This document shows positions 1 through 11,806 of a stretch of DNA of 14,955 nucleotides, in pieces. The translations under genes and the position numbers were made by a program. The notes under the pieces were generated by a model. It was not told where the DNA came from, did not search any database, and saw only the letters and a list, made by a program, of their open reading frames with translations. Origin of the DNA: an uncultured Pseudomonadota bacterium (GTDB taxonomy: Bacteria; Desulfobacterota_B; Binatia; UBA9968); assembly GCA_946478635.1 (NCBI GenBank), contig CAMLCX010000059.1, positions 1 through 14,955 of the forward strand. The letters run 5' to 3'. Positions within the stretch are counted from its first letter, which is position 1. The number at the start of each line of letters is the position of its first letter.

Positions 1-3
1 CGC

Positions 4-606
4 TTATTTTCTTTCGAGATGAAGAACGCCCTTCTGGGTGTCGATATCCATGCGGAAGTTGCTGAGGAAGTTGAGCCCCAGAAGACCGGCCACCTGCGGG
101 TCGGGAAGGGCATCGTGAACGGCGGTCGGCAGATCACGAATCTCCATGCCGCCGACGGCAATCGAGTCCAGGTTAGTCACCGGCGCGTTAATCAGCCCGT
201 TGGCGGTTTGAAACGGCAAGGTTTTGGCATTCGTCCCCAAGTCGATGGCGAGTTCGCGGGCGAGCGCGGTAGAGATCAGCGTGTAACTGGCGCCGGTATC
301 GACGACGAATTTGGCCGAACGTTTATTGTTCAGGGTGGCCTGGATAACCACCACTTGGCCATGTCGTTCGATGGGAATCGAGGCCCGGCGCGGCGGCGGC
401 TTGACCTCGGGTGCCGGCACCCGCGGCGTCTCCGGCGTTGCGACCCGGTTGACTTTGTCGCGGTGCTTCGGCGGCACATTGTGCAAGTTGTCGGTAATGT
501 GGAGCACGCCGTTGTCGTCCTGCCAGCGATAGTACTCGGCACCCCGGACGGGCGGAACGAGGCAAACCAGGCAGAGCGCCGCAAGACTCAGAACACTTAG
601 CTTCAC
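4..606 (-). CDS. Secreted DUF4124 / retropepsin-like aspartic protease
   Basis: The 200-residue protein starts at GTG (604-606). It opens with a signal peptide: a Lys near the N-terminus, a hydrophobic stretch to about residue 20, and probable cleavage after RGA at 21-23. Residues 24-55 match DUF4124, with the YYRWQDDNGVLHITDN pattern. A Pro-rich linker (about 56-78) follows. Residues 83-200 form a single retropepsin-like clan AA domain with the catalytic DTGAS motif at 103-107 and the GLLGLNFL motif near 174-181. One domain carries one catalytic Asp, so an active enzyme would have to be a homodimer, as in retropepsins. The role is unknown; a periplasmic or envelope protease is inferred from the signal peptide. 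It is transcribed away from rpsO and is not part of that operon. An AAAGGTGA stretch about 16 nt upstream is rather far from the start for a ribosome binding site. The architecture is recognisable; the substrate is not. Confidence 0.85.
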   Translation of the reverse strand: MKLSVLSLAALCLVCLVPPVRGAEYYRWQDDNGVLHITDNLHNVPPKHRDKVNRVATPETPRVPAPEVKPPPRRASIPIERHGQVVVIQATLNNKRSAKFVVDTGASYTLISTALARELAIDLGTNAKTLPFQTANGLINAPVTNLDSIAVGGMEIRDLPTAVHDALPDPQVAGLLGLNFLSNFRMDIDTQKGVLHLERK

Positions 607-652
607 AACGGCGCTAACTTTATCACCTTTGATCGAGCCGCGATACTTGCTG

Positions 653-806
653 TTCGCGCGGCGCCGTTGCGCGCTATAAAAGCGAGTATTTCAAATTGAT
701 TCCCGGAGTTGGACGATCCCTATTGCTGCGCTTGGCTGCTTTACAAGCATGGACCAGTGTGGTAGAAATTTCCCAACTAAAAGGAAAGAGAGAAAAGAGC
801 GGAGAT
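653..806 (+). promoter_or_regulatory. Upstream region and leader of rpsO (weak promoter candidate)
   Basis: The 200-bp divergent gap contains TATAAA at 675-680, close to a sigma70 -10 box. Only a poor -35 match (TTCGCG, 653-658, 16-bp spacing) lies upstream of it. The transcribed leader would be about 120 nt long and contains a small hairpin, TGCTT-TAC-AAGCA (737-749), then a purine-rich stretch (781-805) running into the start codon. S15 represses its own mRNA through structured leaders in several bacterial groups, so a regulatory leader here is possible. I cannot match it to a described class. Confidence 0.25.
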
Positions 807-1076
807 ATGGCGATTACTGAACCGCAAAAACAGCAAACAGTCGAGCAGTTCAGGGTTCATCCGACGGACACCGGCTCTCCAGAGGTGCAGGTTGCGTTGT
901 TGAGCCAGCGCATCGAGCATCTTACCGGGCACTTCAAGGTCCATGTAAAGGATCACCACTCTCGTCGTGGCCTCCTGAAGTTAGTCGGGCAGCGAAGAAG
1001 ACTTCTGGACTATCTGCGAAATACGGATTTCGCGAGATACCAAAACCTGATCCAGAGGCTTGGAATACGCAAGTAA
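807..1076 (+). CDS. rpsO: 30S ribosomal protein S15
   Basis: This 89-residue protein has the usual S15 length and aligns along its whole length with the family. Conserved segments are [12 protein letters not shown] (21-32), the loop [12 protein letters not shown] (46-57) and [10 protein letters not shown] (62-71), with the C-terminal [10 protein letters not shown]15 binds the central domain of 16S rRNA early in 30S assembly. The open frame extends upstream to 696, but similarity begins at the ATG at 807 (MAITEPQK), so that start is used. GGAG at 801-804 sits only 2 nt before the ATG, an unusually short spacing. The gene is followed 69 nt later by pnp, the classic rpsO-pnp pairing. Confidence 0.97.
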   Translation: MAITEPQKQQTVEQFRVHPTDTGSPEVQVALLSQRIEHLTGHFKVHVKDHHSRRGLLKLVGQRRRLLDYLRNTDFARYQNLIQRLGIRK

Positions 1077-1145
1077 GTATTCCAACGCTGTTGCCCGCCG
1101 TTTTCACTCCACCGTCACCTACGTCTCCCGCCCGAGGATTCTTAT

Positions 1146-3257
<2,112 letters not shown>

Positions 3258-3272
3258 GTATCGAGCCGCTAA

Positions 3273-4547
3273 ATGTTCCAAAAGACCGTCCTCGACAACG
3301 GCATCCGGATCGTTTCGCACGAAATGCCCGACAATCGGTCGGTCAGTCTCGGGATCTGGGTCGAGAACGGCTCGCGCCACGAGAGCGCGGCGGAAAACGG
3401 CATTTCTCACTTCATCGAGCATTTGCTCTTCAAGGGCACCGAGCGGCGCAGCGCAGCGCAAATCGCCGAAGAGATGGATGCCGTCGGCGGCGTCATCAAT
3501 GCCTTTACCTCCAAAGAGAACACCTGTTATTACGCCAAGGTCCTTGACGAAAATCTGCCTCTCGCGATCGATCTTTTGAGCGATATTTTTCTCCATTCGA
3601 GCTTCGATGCCGAAGAGATCGAACGCGAACGTTCGGTTATTCTCCAGGAGATTTCCCAGGCCGAAGATACGCCGGACGACTACGTGCACGATCTTTTCAA
3701 CCTCGATTTTTTCAAGGACCATCCGATCGGCTGGCCGATTTGCGGCCGCCAAGAGACCGTCAATGGGTTTCGCCGCCAGGATATCGTTGACTTTTTCAAG
3801 TCGCGCTATATGCCCGAGCGAGTCGTGGTCGCCGCGGCGGGCAATATTCAGCATGCGGCTTTAGTGGATGAGATGGCCGCGCGTCTGGGATCGATCGATG
3901 GCGCCGCGGGCAAAAAGATGCCGGGCCTCCGCGGTGAAACGGTGCCGGAGATGGCCAGCGGTGTTTATCCGCATCGAAAACCGCTCGAGCAAGTTCACCT
4001 CTGTTTGGGGATGGCCGGCATTCACCAGAGCCATCCGAAACGCTACGTGGGCTATGTGCTCAACACGCTCCTCGGCGGCGGCATGAGCTCGCGTTTGTTT
4101 CAGGAGATTCGCGAGAAGCGCGGCAAAGCGTATTCGGTTTATTCGTTTGCATCCTCGTACAAAGACGTGGGTTACTTCGGCGTCTACGCCGGCACGAGTC
4201 TCGAATCGACCGAGGAGGTCGTCGAGCTGATCACCGGCGAGCTCAAAAAAATTGCCGCTGAAGGCATCACCGATGCGGAACTGCAGCGCACCCAGGGGCA
4301 GCTCATCGGCAGTACCCTGCTCGGCTTGGAATCGACCGATTCCTGGATGAGCCACATCGCGCGCAACGAGATTTATTTCGGCAAAAGCGTGACCACCGAG
4401 GAAATATGCCGGCGTATTCGGACGGTCGGTCGCGCCGACGTGGCCGAACTCGCGCGCGAGCTTTTCCAAAACGACGGCATGACACTGACGCTCTTGGGCG
4501 ATTTTGCCGACGATTTTCAGATCAAGAATTTAAACACGAATCACTAG
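3273..4547 (+). CDS. M16 family zinc peptidase (processing peptidase-like)
   Basis: This 424-residue M16B-type peptidase carries the inverted zinc motif HFIEH at 46-50: His46 and His50 bind zinc and Glu49 is catalytic. The third ligand, Glu126, lies exactly 76 residues after His50, as expected for the family. The C-terminal half holds the conserved GGGMSSRLFQEIREKRGKAYS segment (about 270-290), which contributes substrate-binding residues. The whole is the size of one mitochondrial-processing-peptidase-like subunit, with no signal peptide, so it is probably cytoplasmic. An intact active site argues for a working protease rather than an inactive partner subunit. The substrate is unknown. Its position between pnp and dut recurs in deltaproteobacterial genomes (established gene order, from memory). 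The start ATG has only a weak GAG (3263-3265) upstream, so translation may be coupled to pnp. Confidence 0.93.
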   Translation: MFQKTVLDNGIRIVSHEMPDNRSVSLGIWVENGSRHESAAENGISHFIEHLLFKGTERRSAAQIAEEMDAVGGVINAFTSKENTCYYAKVLDENLPLAIDLLSDIFLHSSFDAEEIERERSVILQEISQAEDTPDDYVHDLFNLDFFKDHPIGWPICGRQETVNGFRRQDIVDFFKSRYMPERVVVAAAGNIQHAALVDEMAARLGSIDGAAGKKMPGLRGETVPEMASGVYPHRKPLEQVHLCLGMAGIHQSHPKRYVGYVLNTLLGGGMSSRLFQEIREKRGKAYSVYSFASSYKDVGYFGVYAGTSLESTEEVVELITGELKKIAAEGITDAELQRTQGQLIGSTLLGLESTDSWMSHIARNEIYFGKSVTTEEICRRIRTVGRADVAELARELFQNDGMTLTLLGDFADDFQIKNLNTNH

Positions 4548-4574
4548 AGTCGCAGTCACACGGCGCGGGCCAAG

Positions 4575-5027
4575 GTGGAAAACGTTCGTATTGAAATCAA
4601 GCGCCTGCGGCCGAGCCCGGCGCCGTTGCCGGCCTACATGACCGAAGGCGCGGCCGGCATGGATATGTGCGCCGATCTCGACGGTGATTTGGCCATTGCA
4701 CCGCTGCAGCGCGCGCTCATTCCCACCGGCATTGCCATCGCGCTGCCGATCGGCTTTGAAGCGCAGATTCGACCGCGCAGCGGCCTCGCCCTGAAGCACG
4801 GACTCACCCTGCTCAATAGCCCTGGCACCATCGACTCGGATTATCGCGGCGAGATTCACATCATCGCCATCAATCTGGGCGCCGAGCCAATCGTCATCGA
4901 GCCCGGCCAGCGCATCGCCCAGATGGTAGTCCAGCGCGTCGTGCGGGTGCATTGGCAGGAGGTGGACGATCTCCCCGCGACTCTGCGTGAAGCGGGCGGC
5001 TTCGGCCACACGGATAAAAAAAGCTGA
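4575..5027 (+). CDS. dut: Deoxyuridine 5'-triphosphate nucleotidohydrolase (dUTPase)
   Basis: The 150-residue trimeric-type dUTPase hydrolyses dUTP to dUMP and diphosphate, keeping uracil out of DNA and supplying dUMP for thymidylate synthesis. All five family motifs are present in order: [10 protein letters not shown] (26-35), RPRSGLA (67-73), [14 protein letters not shown] (81-94) with the catalytic Asp at 87, GQRIAQMV (111-118) and the flexible C-terminal GGFGHTD (141-147). Motif 5 usually reads GGFGSTG, so the HTD ending is slightly divergent. The start is GTG at 4575, 27 nt after the peptidase stop. No ATG lies upstream in frame and no good ribosome binding site is visible, so the start is less certain than the identity. 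The stop abuts a repeat array. Confidence 0.96.
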   Translation: MENVRIEIKRLRPSPAPLPAYMTEGAAGMDMCADLDGDLAIAPLQRALIPTGIAIALPIGFEAQIRPRSGLALKHGLTLLNSPGTIDSDYRGEIHIIAINLGAEPIVIEPGQRIAQMVVQRVVRVHWQEVDDLPATLREAGGFGHTDKKS

Positions 5028-5081
5028 GTTCAAGAGTTAAGGGCCTGCCCTGAGTTTGTCGAAGGGTTCAAAAGTTCAAAG
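5028..5081. repeat. Degenerate 8-bp tandem array (GTTCAANN), interrupted
   Basis: Beginning at the first base after the dut stop are octamers GTTCAAGA (5028-5035) and GTTAAGGG (5036-5043). A 22-bp segment containing CCCTGAGTTTGTCGAAG follows, then GTTCAAAA (5066-5073) and GTTCAAAG (5074-5081). The fixed core is GTTCAA with two variable bases. The interrupting segment carries the same CTGAG-N5-TCGAAG core as the arms of the inverted repeat just downstream, and looks like an insertion of a related fragment into the array. Confidence 0.6.
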
Positions 5082-5092
5082 TTATGAATTAG

Positions 5093-5232
5093 GATCGATT
5101 GTGCTGAAAAACCCAATGAATGCTTCGACTAGGCTCAGCATGAACGGACAAACTCCGATGATTTCCACCGTTCCTCCGTTCGTCCTGAGACTCTCGAAGG
5201 ATGAACGGATGGTTTTTCAACAGAATCAGGAT
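5093..5232. repeat. Long imperfect inverted repeat (REP/MITE-like)
   Basis: The arms lie at about 5097-5148 and 5175-5227, separated by 26 bp, with weaker pairing extending to about 5093 and 5232. The left arm reads GATTGTGCTGAAAAACC, then GCTTCGACTAGGCTCAG, then ATGAACGGA. The reverse complement of the right arm reads GATTCTGTTGAAAAACC, then CCTTCGAGAGTCTCAG, then ACGAACGGA. Identity is roughly three quarters over 52 bp by eye. No transposase is encoded. The TTCGA-N-CTCAG core resembles intergenic palindromic repeats seen in many environmental bacterial genomes. It separates dut from purB and may act as a transcript end or RNA structure. Confidence 0.7.
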
Positions 5233-5263
5233 CGCGGTGAGACCCTCGAACTCTCGAACGGAC

Positions 5264-5268
5264 AAAGG
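5264..5268 (+). promoter_or_regulatory. Ribosome binding site fixing the purB start
   Basis: AAAGG lies 10 nt before the ATG at 5279. It supports that start over in-frame upstream candidates such as the ATG at 5201, which fall inside the inverted repeat and would add 26 residues not found in the family. Confidence 0.6.
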
Positions 5269-5278
5269 CACTTCTGAG

Positions 5279-6571
5279 ATGATCTCCCGTTATACCCGCC
5301 CTGAGATGGGCCGGATCTGGTCCGAAGAGAATGGTTTCCAAAAATGGCTTGATGTGGAAATCCTCGCCGCCGAAGGTTTAGCGAAACTCGGCAAGGTGCC
5401 CAAGGCCGCCATCGCGCGGATTCGCAGGAAAGCGCGCTTCGACGTCGGGCGCATTCGCGAGATCGAAGCTGAGGTCAAGCACGAAATTATCGCGTTTTTA
5501 AGCTCGGTGGCGGAATCCATCGGCGACGATGCGCGCTATCTCCATGTCGGCATGACCTCTTCGGACGTCATGGATACCGCTCTGGCGATCCAGTTCAAGG
5601 AGGCTTCGGCGATTCTCGATCAGGACCTAAAAAACCTGATGCAGGTGCTGCGCCGCCAGGCGCATAAGTACAAACGCACGGTCATGATCGGCCGCACCCA
5701 CGGCGTGCACGCCGAACCGATCACCTTCGGGCTCAAGCTCGCGCTCTGGTATCAGGAAATGGCGCGCCACCTGGAGCGCTTCAAAAAAGCCGTCGACGAC
5801 ATCTCGGTCGGGCAGATTTCCGGAGCGGTCGGCACCTTTGCGCAAATATCGCCCAAAGTCGAAGCTTACGTATGCAGGAAGAGCGGTCTCAAGCCGGCGC
5901 TGATCTCGAACCAGATCATCCAACGGGACCGGCACGCCTTTTACTTCGCGACGATGGCGATCATCGCGAGTTCCCTGGAAAAATTCGCCGTGGAGATACG
6001 CCATCTGCAGCGCACCGAGGTGCAAGAGGCCGAAGAACCGTTTACCCAAGGGCAAAAGGGCTCGTCGGCCATGCCGCACAAACGCAATCCGATCCTTTCG
6101 GAAAACGTCTCGGGAATGGCGCGGCTGATGCGCGCCTACGCCCTGGCGGCCATGGAGAATGTGCCGCTCTGGCACGAACGCGACATCAGCCATTCTTCGG
6201 TGGAGCGGGTGATCGCGCCGGACGCGACGATCGCGCTGGATTTCATGCTCCGGCGCATGACCTACGTAATCGGCAACCTGTGCGTTTATCCGGAGAACAT
6301 GAAGCGCAATCTCGAGAAGAGCGGCGGCACGGTCTTTTCAGAGAAGATACTGCTCGCCCTGGTCGACAAGGGCGTGGCGCGGGATCGCGCGTATCGCATG
6401 GTGCAAAAGCACGCGCTCAAGGTTGGCAGGGAGGGCGGCGATCTCAAGCGCGAGCTTGTTTCAGATCCGGAAATTCGCCGGACCTTGTCGGCCAAGGAAA
6501 TCGACGCGGTGTGGGGCGTGGAGCACCATCTGGCGCAGGTCGATTTTATTTTTCGCCGGGTATTTCAGTAA
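5279..6571 (+). CDS. purB: Adenylosuccinate lyase
   Basis: The 430-residue protein matches the Bacillus-type enzyme in length and sequence from the first residues (MISRYTRPEM). PurB cleaves fumarate from SAICAR, giving AICAR, and from adenylosuccinate, giving AMP, so it serves both IMP synthesis and the AMP branch. Superfamily signatures are present: HVGMTSSDVMDTAL, GRTHGVHAEPITFG with His141 matching the B. subtilis catalytic His141, and the signature loop GSSAMPHKRNP with the Ser pair at 262-263. It is a cytoplasmic homotetramer in known cases. It is the first gene of the purine block and is followed 27 nt later by purS. Its upstream gap is filled with repeats, and no clear promoter is visible there. 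Confidence 0.97.
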   Translation: MISRYTRPEMGRIWSEENGFQKWLDVEILAAEGLAKLGKVPKAAIARIRRKARFDVGRIREIEAEVKHEIIAFLSSVAESIGDDARYLHVGMTSSDVMDTALAIQFKEASAILDQDLKNLMQVLRRQAHKYKRTVMIGRTHGVHAEPITFGLKLALWYQEMARHLERFKKAVDDISVGQISGAVGTFAQISPKVEAYVCRKSGLKPALISNQIIQRDRHAFYFATMAIIASSLEKFAVEIRHLQRTEVQEAEEPFTQGQKGSSAMPHKRNPILSENVSGMARLMRAYALAAMENVPLWHERDISHSSVERVIAPDATIALDFMLRRMTYVIGNLCVYPENMKRNLEKSGGTVFSEKILLALVDKGVARDRAYRMVQKHALKVGREGGDLKRELVSDPEIRRTLSAKEIDAVWGVEHHLAQVDFIFRRVFQ

Positions 6572-6598
6572 ACTTTTTTTCAACGAGAGTTTGATTTT

Positions 6599-6844
6599 AT
6601 GCGCGTTAAGATTTTTGTGTCCCTGAAGAGAGGCGTGCTGGACCCGCAAGGCAAGGCCATCGAACGCTCGCTGCACACGCTTGGCTACAACGAAGTGCGC
6701 GAGGTGCGCGCCGGCAAATATTTCGAGCTCGAGATCGAGGCCGCGTCGGGGGAGAACGCCGAACTTCGAATCCGGGAAATTTGTGATAAACTGTTAGCGA
6801 ATCCCGTCATCGAAGATTTTCGCTTCGAAATTAACGCTGAATAG
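6599..6844 (+). CDS. purS: FGAM synthase subunit PurS
   Basis: The 81-residue protein has typical PurS length and pattern: MRVKIFVSLKRGVLDPQGKAIERSL at the start, then LGYNEVREVRAGKYFELE in the middle. PurS is the small dimeric structural subunit that joins PurQ to the small form of PurL in the formylglycinamidine ribonucleotide synthase complex, passing ammonia between them. Finding purS, purQ and purL in order confirms the three-subunit form of the enzyme. The start at 6599 has an AGAG-containing stretch ending about 9 nt upstream. Confidence 0.95.
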   Translation: MRVKIFVSLKRGVLDPQGKAIERSLHTLGYNEVREVRAGKYFELEIEAASGENAELRIREICDKLLANPVIEDFRFEINAE

Positions 6845-6850
6845 CGAGGA

Positions 6851-6896
6851 CAGGGGTAATGTGGGCTACGACGGACCGTTGGCTGCGGCGCTAGTC
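6851..6896. repeat. Dispersed intergenic element, copy 1
   Basis: The 72-nt purS-purQ gap contains CAGGGG (6851-6856), then ATGT and GGC, and further on TTGGCTGCGGCGCTAGTC ending at 6896. The same blocks occur in the same order in the MFS-binding protein gap at 13446-13481, where the 12-mer GCGGCGCTAGTC is identical. The match is short and was found by eye, so homology rather than chance is tentative. Confidence 0.35.
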
Positions 6897-6916
6897 CCCA
6901 TTGCTCAGAACTGATT

Positions 6917-7619
6917 ATGCGTTGGGGTGTCATCACTTTTCCGGGCTCGTGCGACGATCATGACGTCGTCGATGCGCTCAAGTCCGACCTGGGCCAGAAA
7001 GTCAAAGCGCTCTGGCACAAGGACGAGCTGGCGGGCAACTTCGATTGCATCGTTCTGCCCGGCGGTTTTTCCTACGGCGATTACCTGCGCTGCGGCGCCA
7101 TGGCGCGTTTTTCGCCGATCCTGCGCGGTGTCGTCAAATTTGCCCAGAGCGGCGGGCTGGTGCTGGGGATCTGCAACGGTTTTCAGATTCTTTGCGAGGC
7201 CGGCTTGCTGCCCGGCGCGCTGGTCAGAAACGCCGACCTCCAGTTTATCTGCCGCATGACCCATCTGCGCGTCGAGGAAAACGACGCGCCGTTTACGTCC
7301 GGGCTGAGGCGCGGCCAGCTTCTCAAGATGCCGGTCAAGCATGGCGAAGGCTGCTATTACGCCGATGCCGCGACCCTGGAGCGGCTCCGTAAGAATCGGC
7401 AAATCTTGCTGCGCTACGTCGACAGCAAGGGCAAGCCGGTGGACGCCGCGAATCCCAATGGCTCGGTGGAAAGCATCGCCGGCATCTGCAACGAGGGGCG
7501 TAATGTATTCGGCCTCATGCCGCACCCCGAAGATGCCTGCAGCAAGCTTCTCGGCAGCGAAGATGGCGCGAAGATCTTCAACTCGATCGCCGCGGCCTGC
7601 GCGCTAAAGGCGAGCCTGC

Positions 7620-7627
<8 letters not shown>
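6917..7627 (+). CDS. purQ: FGAM synthase glutaminase subunit PurQ
   Basis: The 236-residue class I glutamine amidotransferase hydrolyses glutamine and supplies ammonia to PurL. The catalytic triad is visible: nucleophile Cys86 in [13 protein letters not shown], and His203 with Glu205 in GLMPHPEDA. The oxyanion and entry motif [15 protein letters not shown] (47-61) is characteristic of PurQ rather than of other glutaminases. Length fits the free-standing small PurQ. No clear ribosome binding site precedes the ATG. The 3' end overlaps purL by 8 bp, which implies translational coupling and matched production of the two subunits. Confidence 0.97.
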
Positions 7628-9854
<2,227 letters not shown>

Positions 9855-9918
9855 CTATTCGTTTCCATTGACGTGAGCCATGAGAGAGGGCCTTAACTGA
9901 AGAAAACCCGCTGTCATC

Positions 9919-11349
9919 ATGTTGGATGATAAATTTCACGACGAGTGCGCGGTGATGGGGATTTACGGCCACCCCGAGGCAGCCAATATGGTCTACCTCG
10001 GCCTTTACGCGCTGCAGCATCGCGGCCAGGAATCTTGCGGCATTGTCTCCTCGGATGGCAAGGGGCTGATTTCGCACCGCCAGATGGGATTGGTTGCCGA
10101 CGCCTTCAAAGAAGAAGTCATCAAGCGGCTCGAAGGGTCGAGCGCCATCGGTCACAACCGCTACTCCACGCAAGGACAGAGCCATTTAAAAAACGCCCAG
10201 CCGTTCGTGGTCGAGTACTCGCAAGGGCCGATTGCGGTTTCGCATAACGGCAACCTGGTCAACGCCGCGCTGTTGCGCGAAGAGCTGGAGCGTTCCGGCT
10301 CGATCTTTCAGTCGACCACCGACACCGAAGTCATTATTCACCTCATTGCCACGTCCAGAGAATCCACCCTGATGGGGCGCATCATCGAAGCGCTCAGCCG
10401 GGTGCGCGGCGCCTATTCGCTGCTCTTTCTGACTTTGGACAAAATGATCGCGGCGCGCGATCCCCATGGTTTCCGCCCGCTGGTCCTGGGAAAATTTGCC
10501 GAAGGCAAAAATCGCGGCGCCTACGTCGTCGCTTCGGAAACCTGCGCGCTCGATCTGATCGAAGCCGTATACGTGCGCGACGTCGAGCCCGGCGAGATCG
10601 TCACGATCGGCCCGGGAGGAGAGTTGCAATCGCTCAAGCCATTTCCGCCGGCGCCTCACGCCAAGTGCATTTTCGAATACATTTATTTTGCCCGCCCCGA
10701 CAGCAATCTTTTCGGCCACAACGTTTATCAGGTGCGCAAGGAGCTCGGCCGCCAGCTCGCGCGTGAGAGCGGCGTCGACGCCGATCTGGTGACGCCGGTG
10801 CCGGACTCCGGCGTGCCGGCGGCGATCGGCTACGCCGAAGTCGCAAAGATCCCGCTGGAGTTCGGGCTGATCCGCAATCACTACGTCGGGCGCACCTTTA
10901 TCGAACCGCAGCAGACGATCCGAAACTTCGGCGTCAAGATCAAGCTCAACGCCCAACGCGATGTCTTGAACGGCAAGCGGGTGGTGGTCGTCGACGACTC
11001 CATCGTGCGCGGCACCACCAGTCGCAAGATTATCCGTATGCTGCGCGACGCCGGCGCCAAGGAAGTGCACATGCGCATCAGCTCTCCGGCGACGATCAGC
11101 CCCTGTTATTACGGCATCGACACGCCGACCCGCTCCGAATTGATCGCGTCCTCGAACACCACCGAGGAGATCCGCCGCTACATCGAAGCGGATACGCTCG
11201 CCTATCTGACCAATGACGGCATGTACGCCTACTTCAAGGGAAAGAAGGAAGGTTTCTGCGACGCCTGCTTCACCGGCAACTATCCCGTCCACTTCGAAGA
11301 CGAAGGCCACACCCACCAGCTCCAGCTTTTCGACGCGATGAGCCGGTAA
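9919..11349 (+). CDS. purF: Amidophosphoribosyltransferase
   Basis: The 476-residue enzyme makes phosphoribosylamine from PRPP and glutamine, the committed step of purine synthesis. It is the Bacillus-type form with a propeptide and an Fe-S cluster. Cys10 (HDECAVMG) should become the N-terminal nucleophile after removal of nine residues. Four cysteines match the 4Fe-4S ligands: Cys250, Cys396 and the CDAC pair Cys447/Cys450. The Ntn-hydrolase half carries GHNRYSTQG and SHNGNL. The PRPP loop VVVVDDSIVRGTT lies at 355-367. The cluster makes Bacillus-type enzymes oxygen-sensitive (established for that family). The gene sits 64 nt after purL without a clear ribosome binding site or promoter, so it is probably cotranscribed. 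Confidence 0.98.
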   Translation: MLDDKFHDECAVMGIYGHPEAANMVYLGLYALQHRGQESCGIVSSDGKGLISHRQMGLVADAFKEEVIKRLEGSSAIGHNRYSTQGQSHLKNAQPFVVEYSQGPIAVSHNGNLVNAALLREELERSGSIFQSTTDTEVIIHLIATSRESTLMGRIIEALSRVRGAYSLLFLTLDKMIAARDPHGFRPLVLGKFAEGKNRGAYVVASETCALDLIEAVYVRDVEPGEIVTIGPGGELQSLKPFPPAPHAKCIFEYIYFARPDSNLFGHNVYQVRKELGRQLARESGVDADLVTPVPDSGVPAAIGYAEVAKIPLEFGLIRNHYVGRTFIEPQQTIRNFGVKIKLNAQRDVLNGKRVVVVDDSIVRGTTSRKIIRMLRDAGAKEVHMRISSPATISPCYYGIDTPTRSELIASSNTTEEIRRYIEADTLAYLTNDGMYAYFKGKKEGFCDACFTGNYPVHFEDEGHTHQLQLFDAMSR

Positions 11350-11383
11350 CGCTTGCCCAGGTAAATATGGAATCGGAGTCGTT

Positions 11384-11806
11384 ATGGATATCGCGGAAGC
11401 GCAACAATTTTTAAAGCACAATCATCATGGCGTGTTGGTCGCGCGCAAGCGGGATGGCTCGTTGCAGATGACCCTGGTATCGCCGGTGATCGGGCCCGAC
11501 GGCAAGGTGACGATCACCGCGCGCGATACGACCTACAAAGTCAAAAACATCCGACGCAATCCGCAAGTCTCGCTGCTGGTTTACGGCGAGAAGTTCAACG
11601 GCTCCAACTATATTCAAATCGACGGCAAGGCCGAGGTGATTGCGCACCCGCAAGCGATGGACATCGTGCTCGACTGGCACCGCCAGATCCGCGGCGAGCC
11701 GGCGAACTGGGACGATATCCGCAAAAAGACCCTCGCCGAAGGGCGCATCGCGATTCGCGTCACGATCGAAGGTGCCGGGCCGCAGAACCGAACCCGCGGC
11801 AGTTGA
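11384..11806 (+). CDS. PPOX-class split-barrel oxidoreductase, Rv1155-like (probably F420-dependent)
   Basis: The 140-residue protein belongs to the pyridoxamine-phosphate-oxidase-like split beta-barrel group. It resembles mycobacterial Rv1155, which binds the deazaflavin F420. Matching features recalled from that family are the N-terminal GVLVARKRDGSLQ strand pair, the cofactor-phosphate segment YKVKNIRRNPQVSLLV (about 51-66) and the C-terminal GEPANWDDIRKK, which parallels GEHSDWDDYRQ in Rv1155. A soluble cytoplasmic reductase using F420 or flavin is likely; the substrate cannot be inferred. GGAG at 11375-11378, 5 nt before the ATG, supports the start. It lies 34 nt after purF but has no functional link to purines. 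If F420 is used, the organism should also carry fbi/cof genes elsewhere. Confidence 0.8.
   Translation: MDIAEAQQFLKHNHHGVLVARKRDGSLQMTLVSPVIGPDGKVTITARDTTYKVKNIRRNPQVSLLVYGEKFNGSNYIQIDGKAEVIAHPQAMDIVLDWHRQIRGEPANWDDIRKKTLAEGRIAIRVTIEGAGPQNRTRGS

Noticed and set aside
696..806. Upstream extension of rpsO
   Set aside because: S15 similarity begins at the ATG at 807, and the upstream residues do not belong to the family.
5201..5278. Upstream extension of purB to the ATG at 5201
   Set aside because: The extra residues come from the arm of the inverted repeat. The start at 5279 has its own AAAGG site and matches the family N-terminus.
10186..11421. 411-codon open frame on the minus strand opposite purF
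   Set aside because: It is antisense to intact purF and to the PPOX start, and its composition is that of a codon-bias shadow with no recognisable motif.
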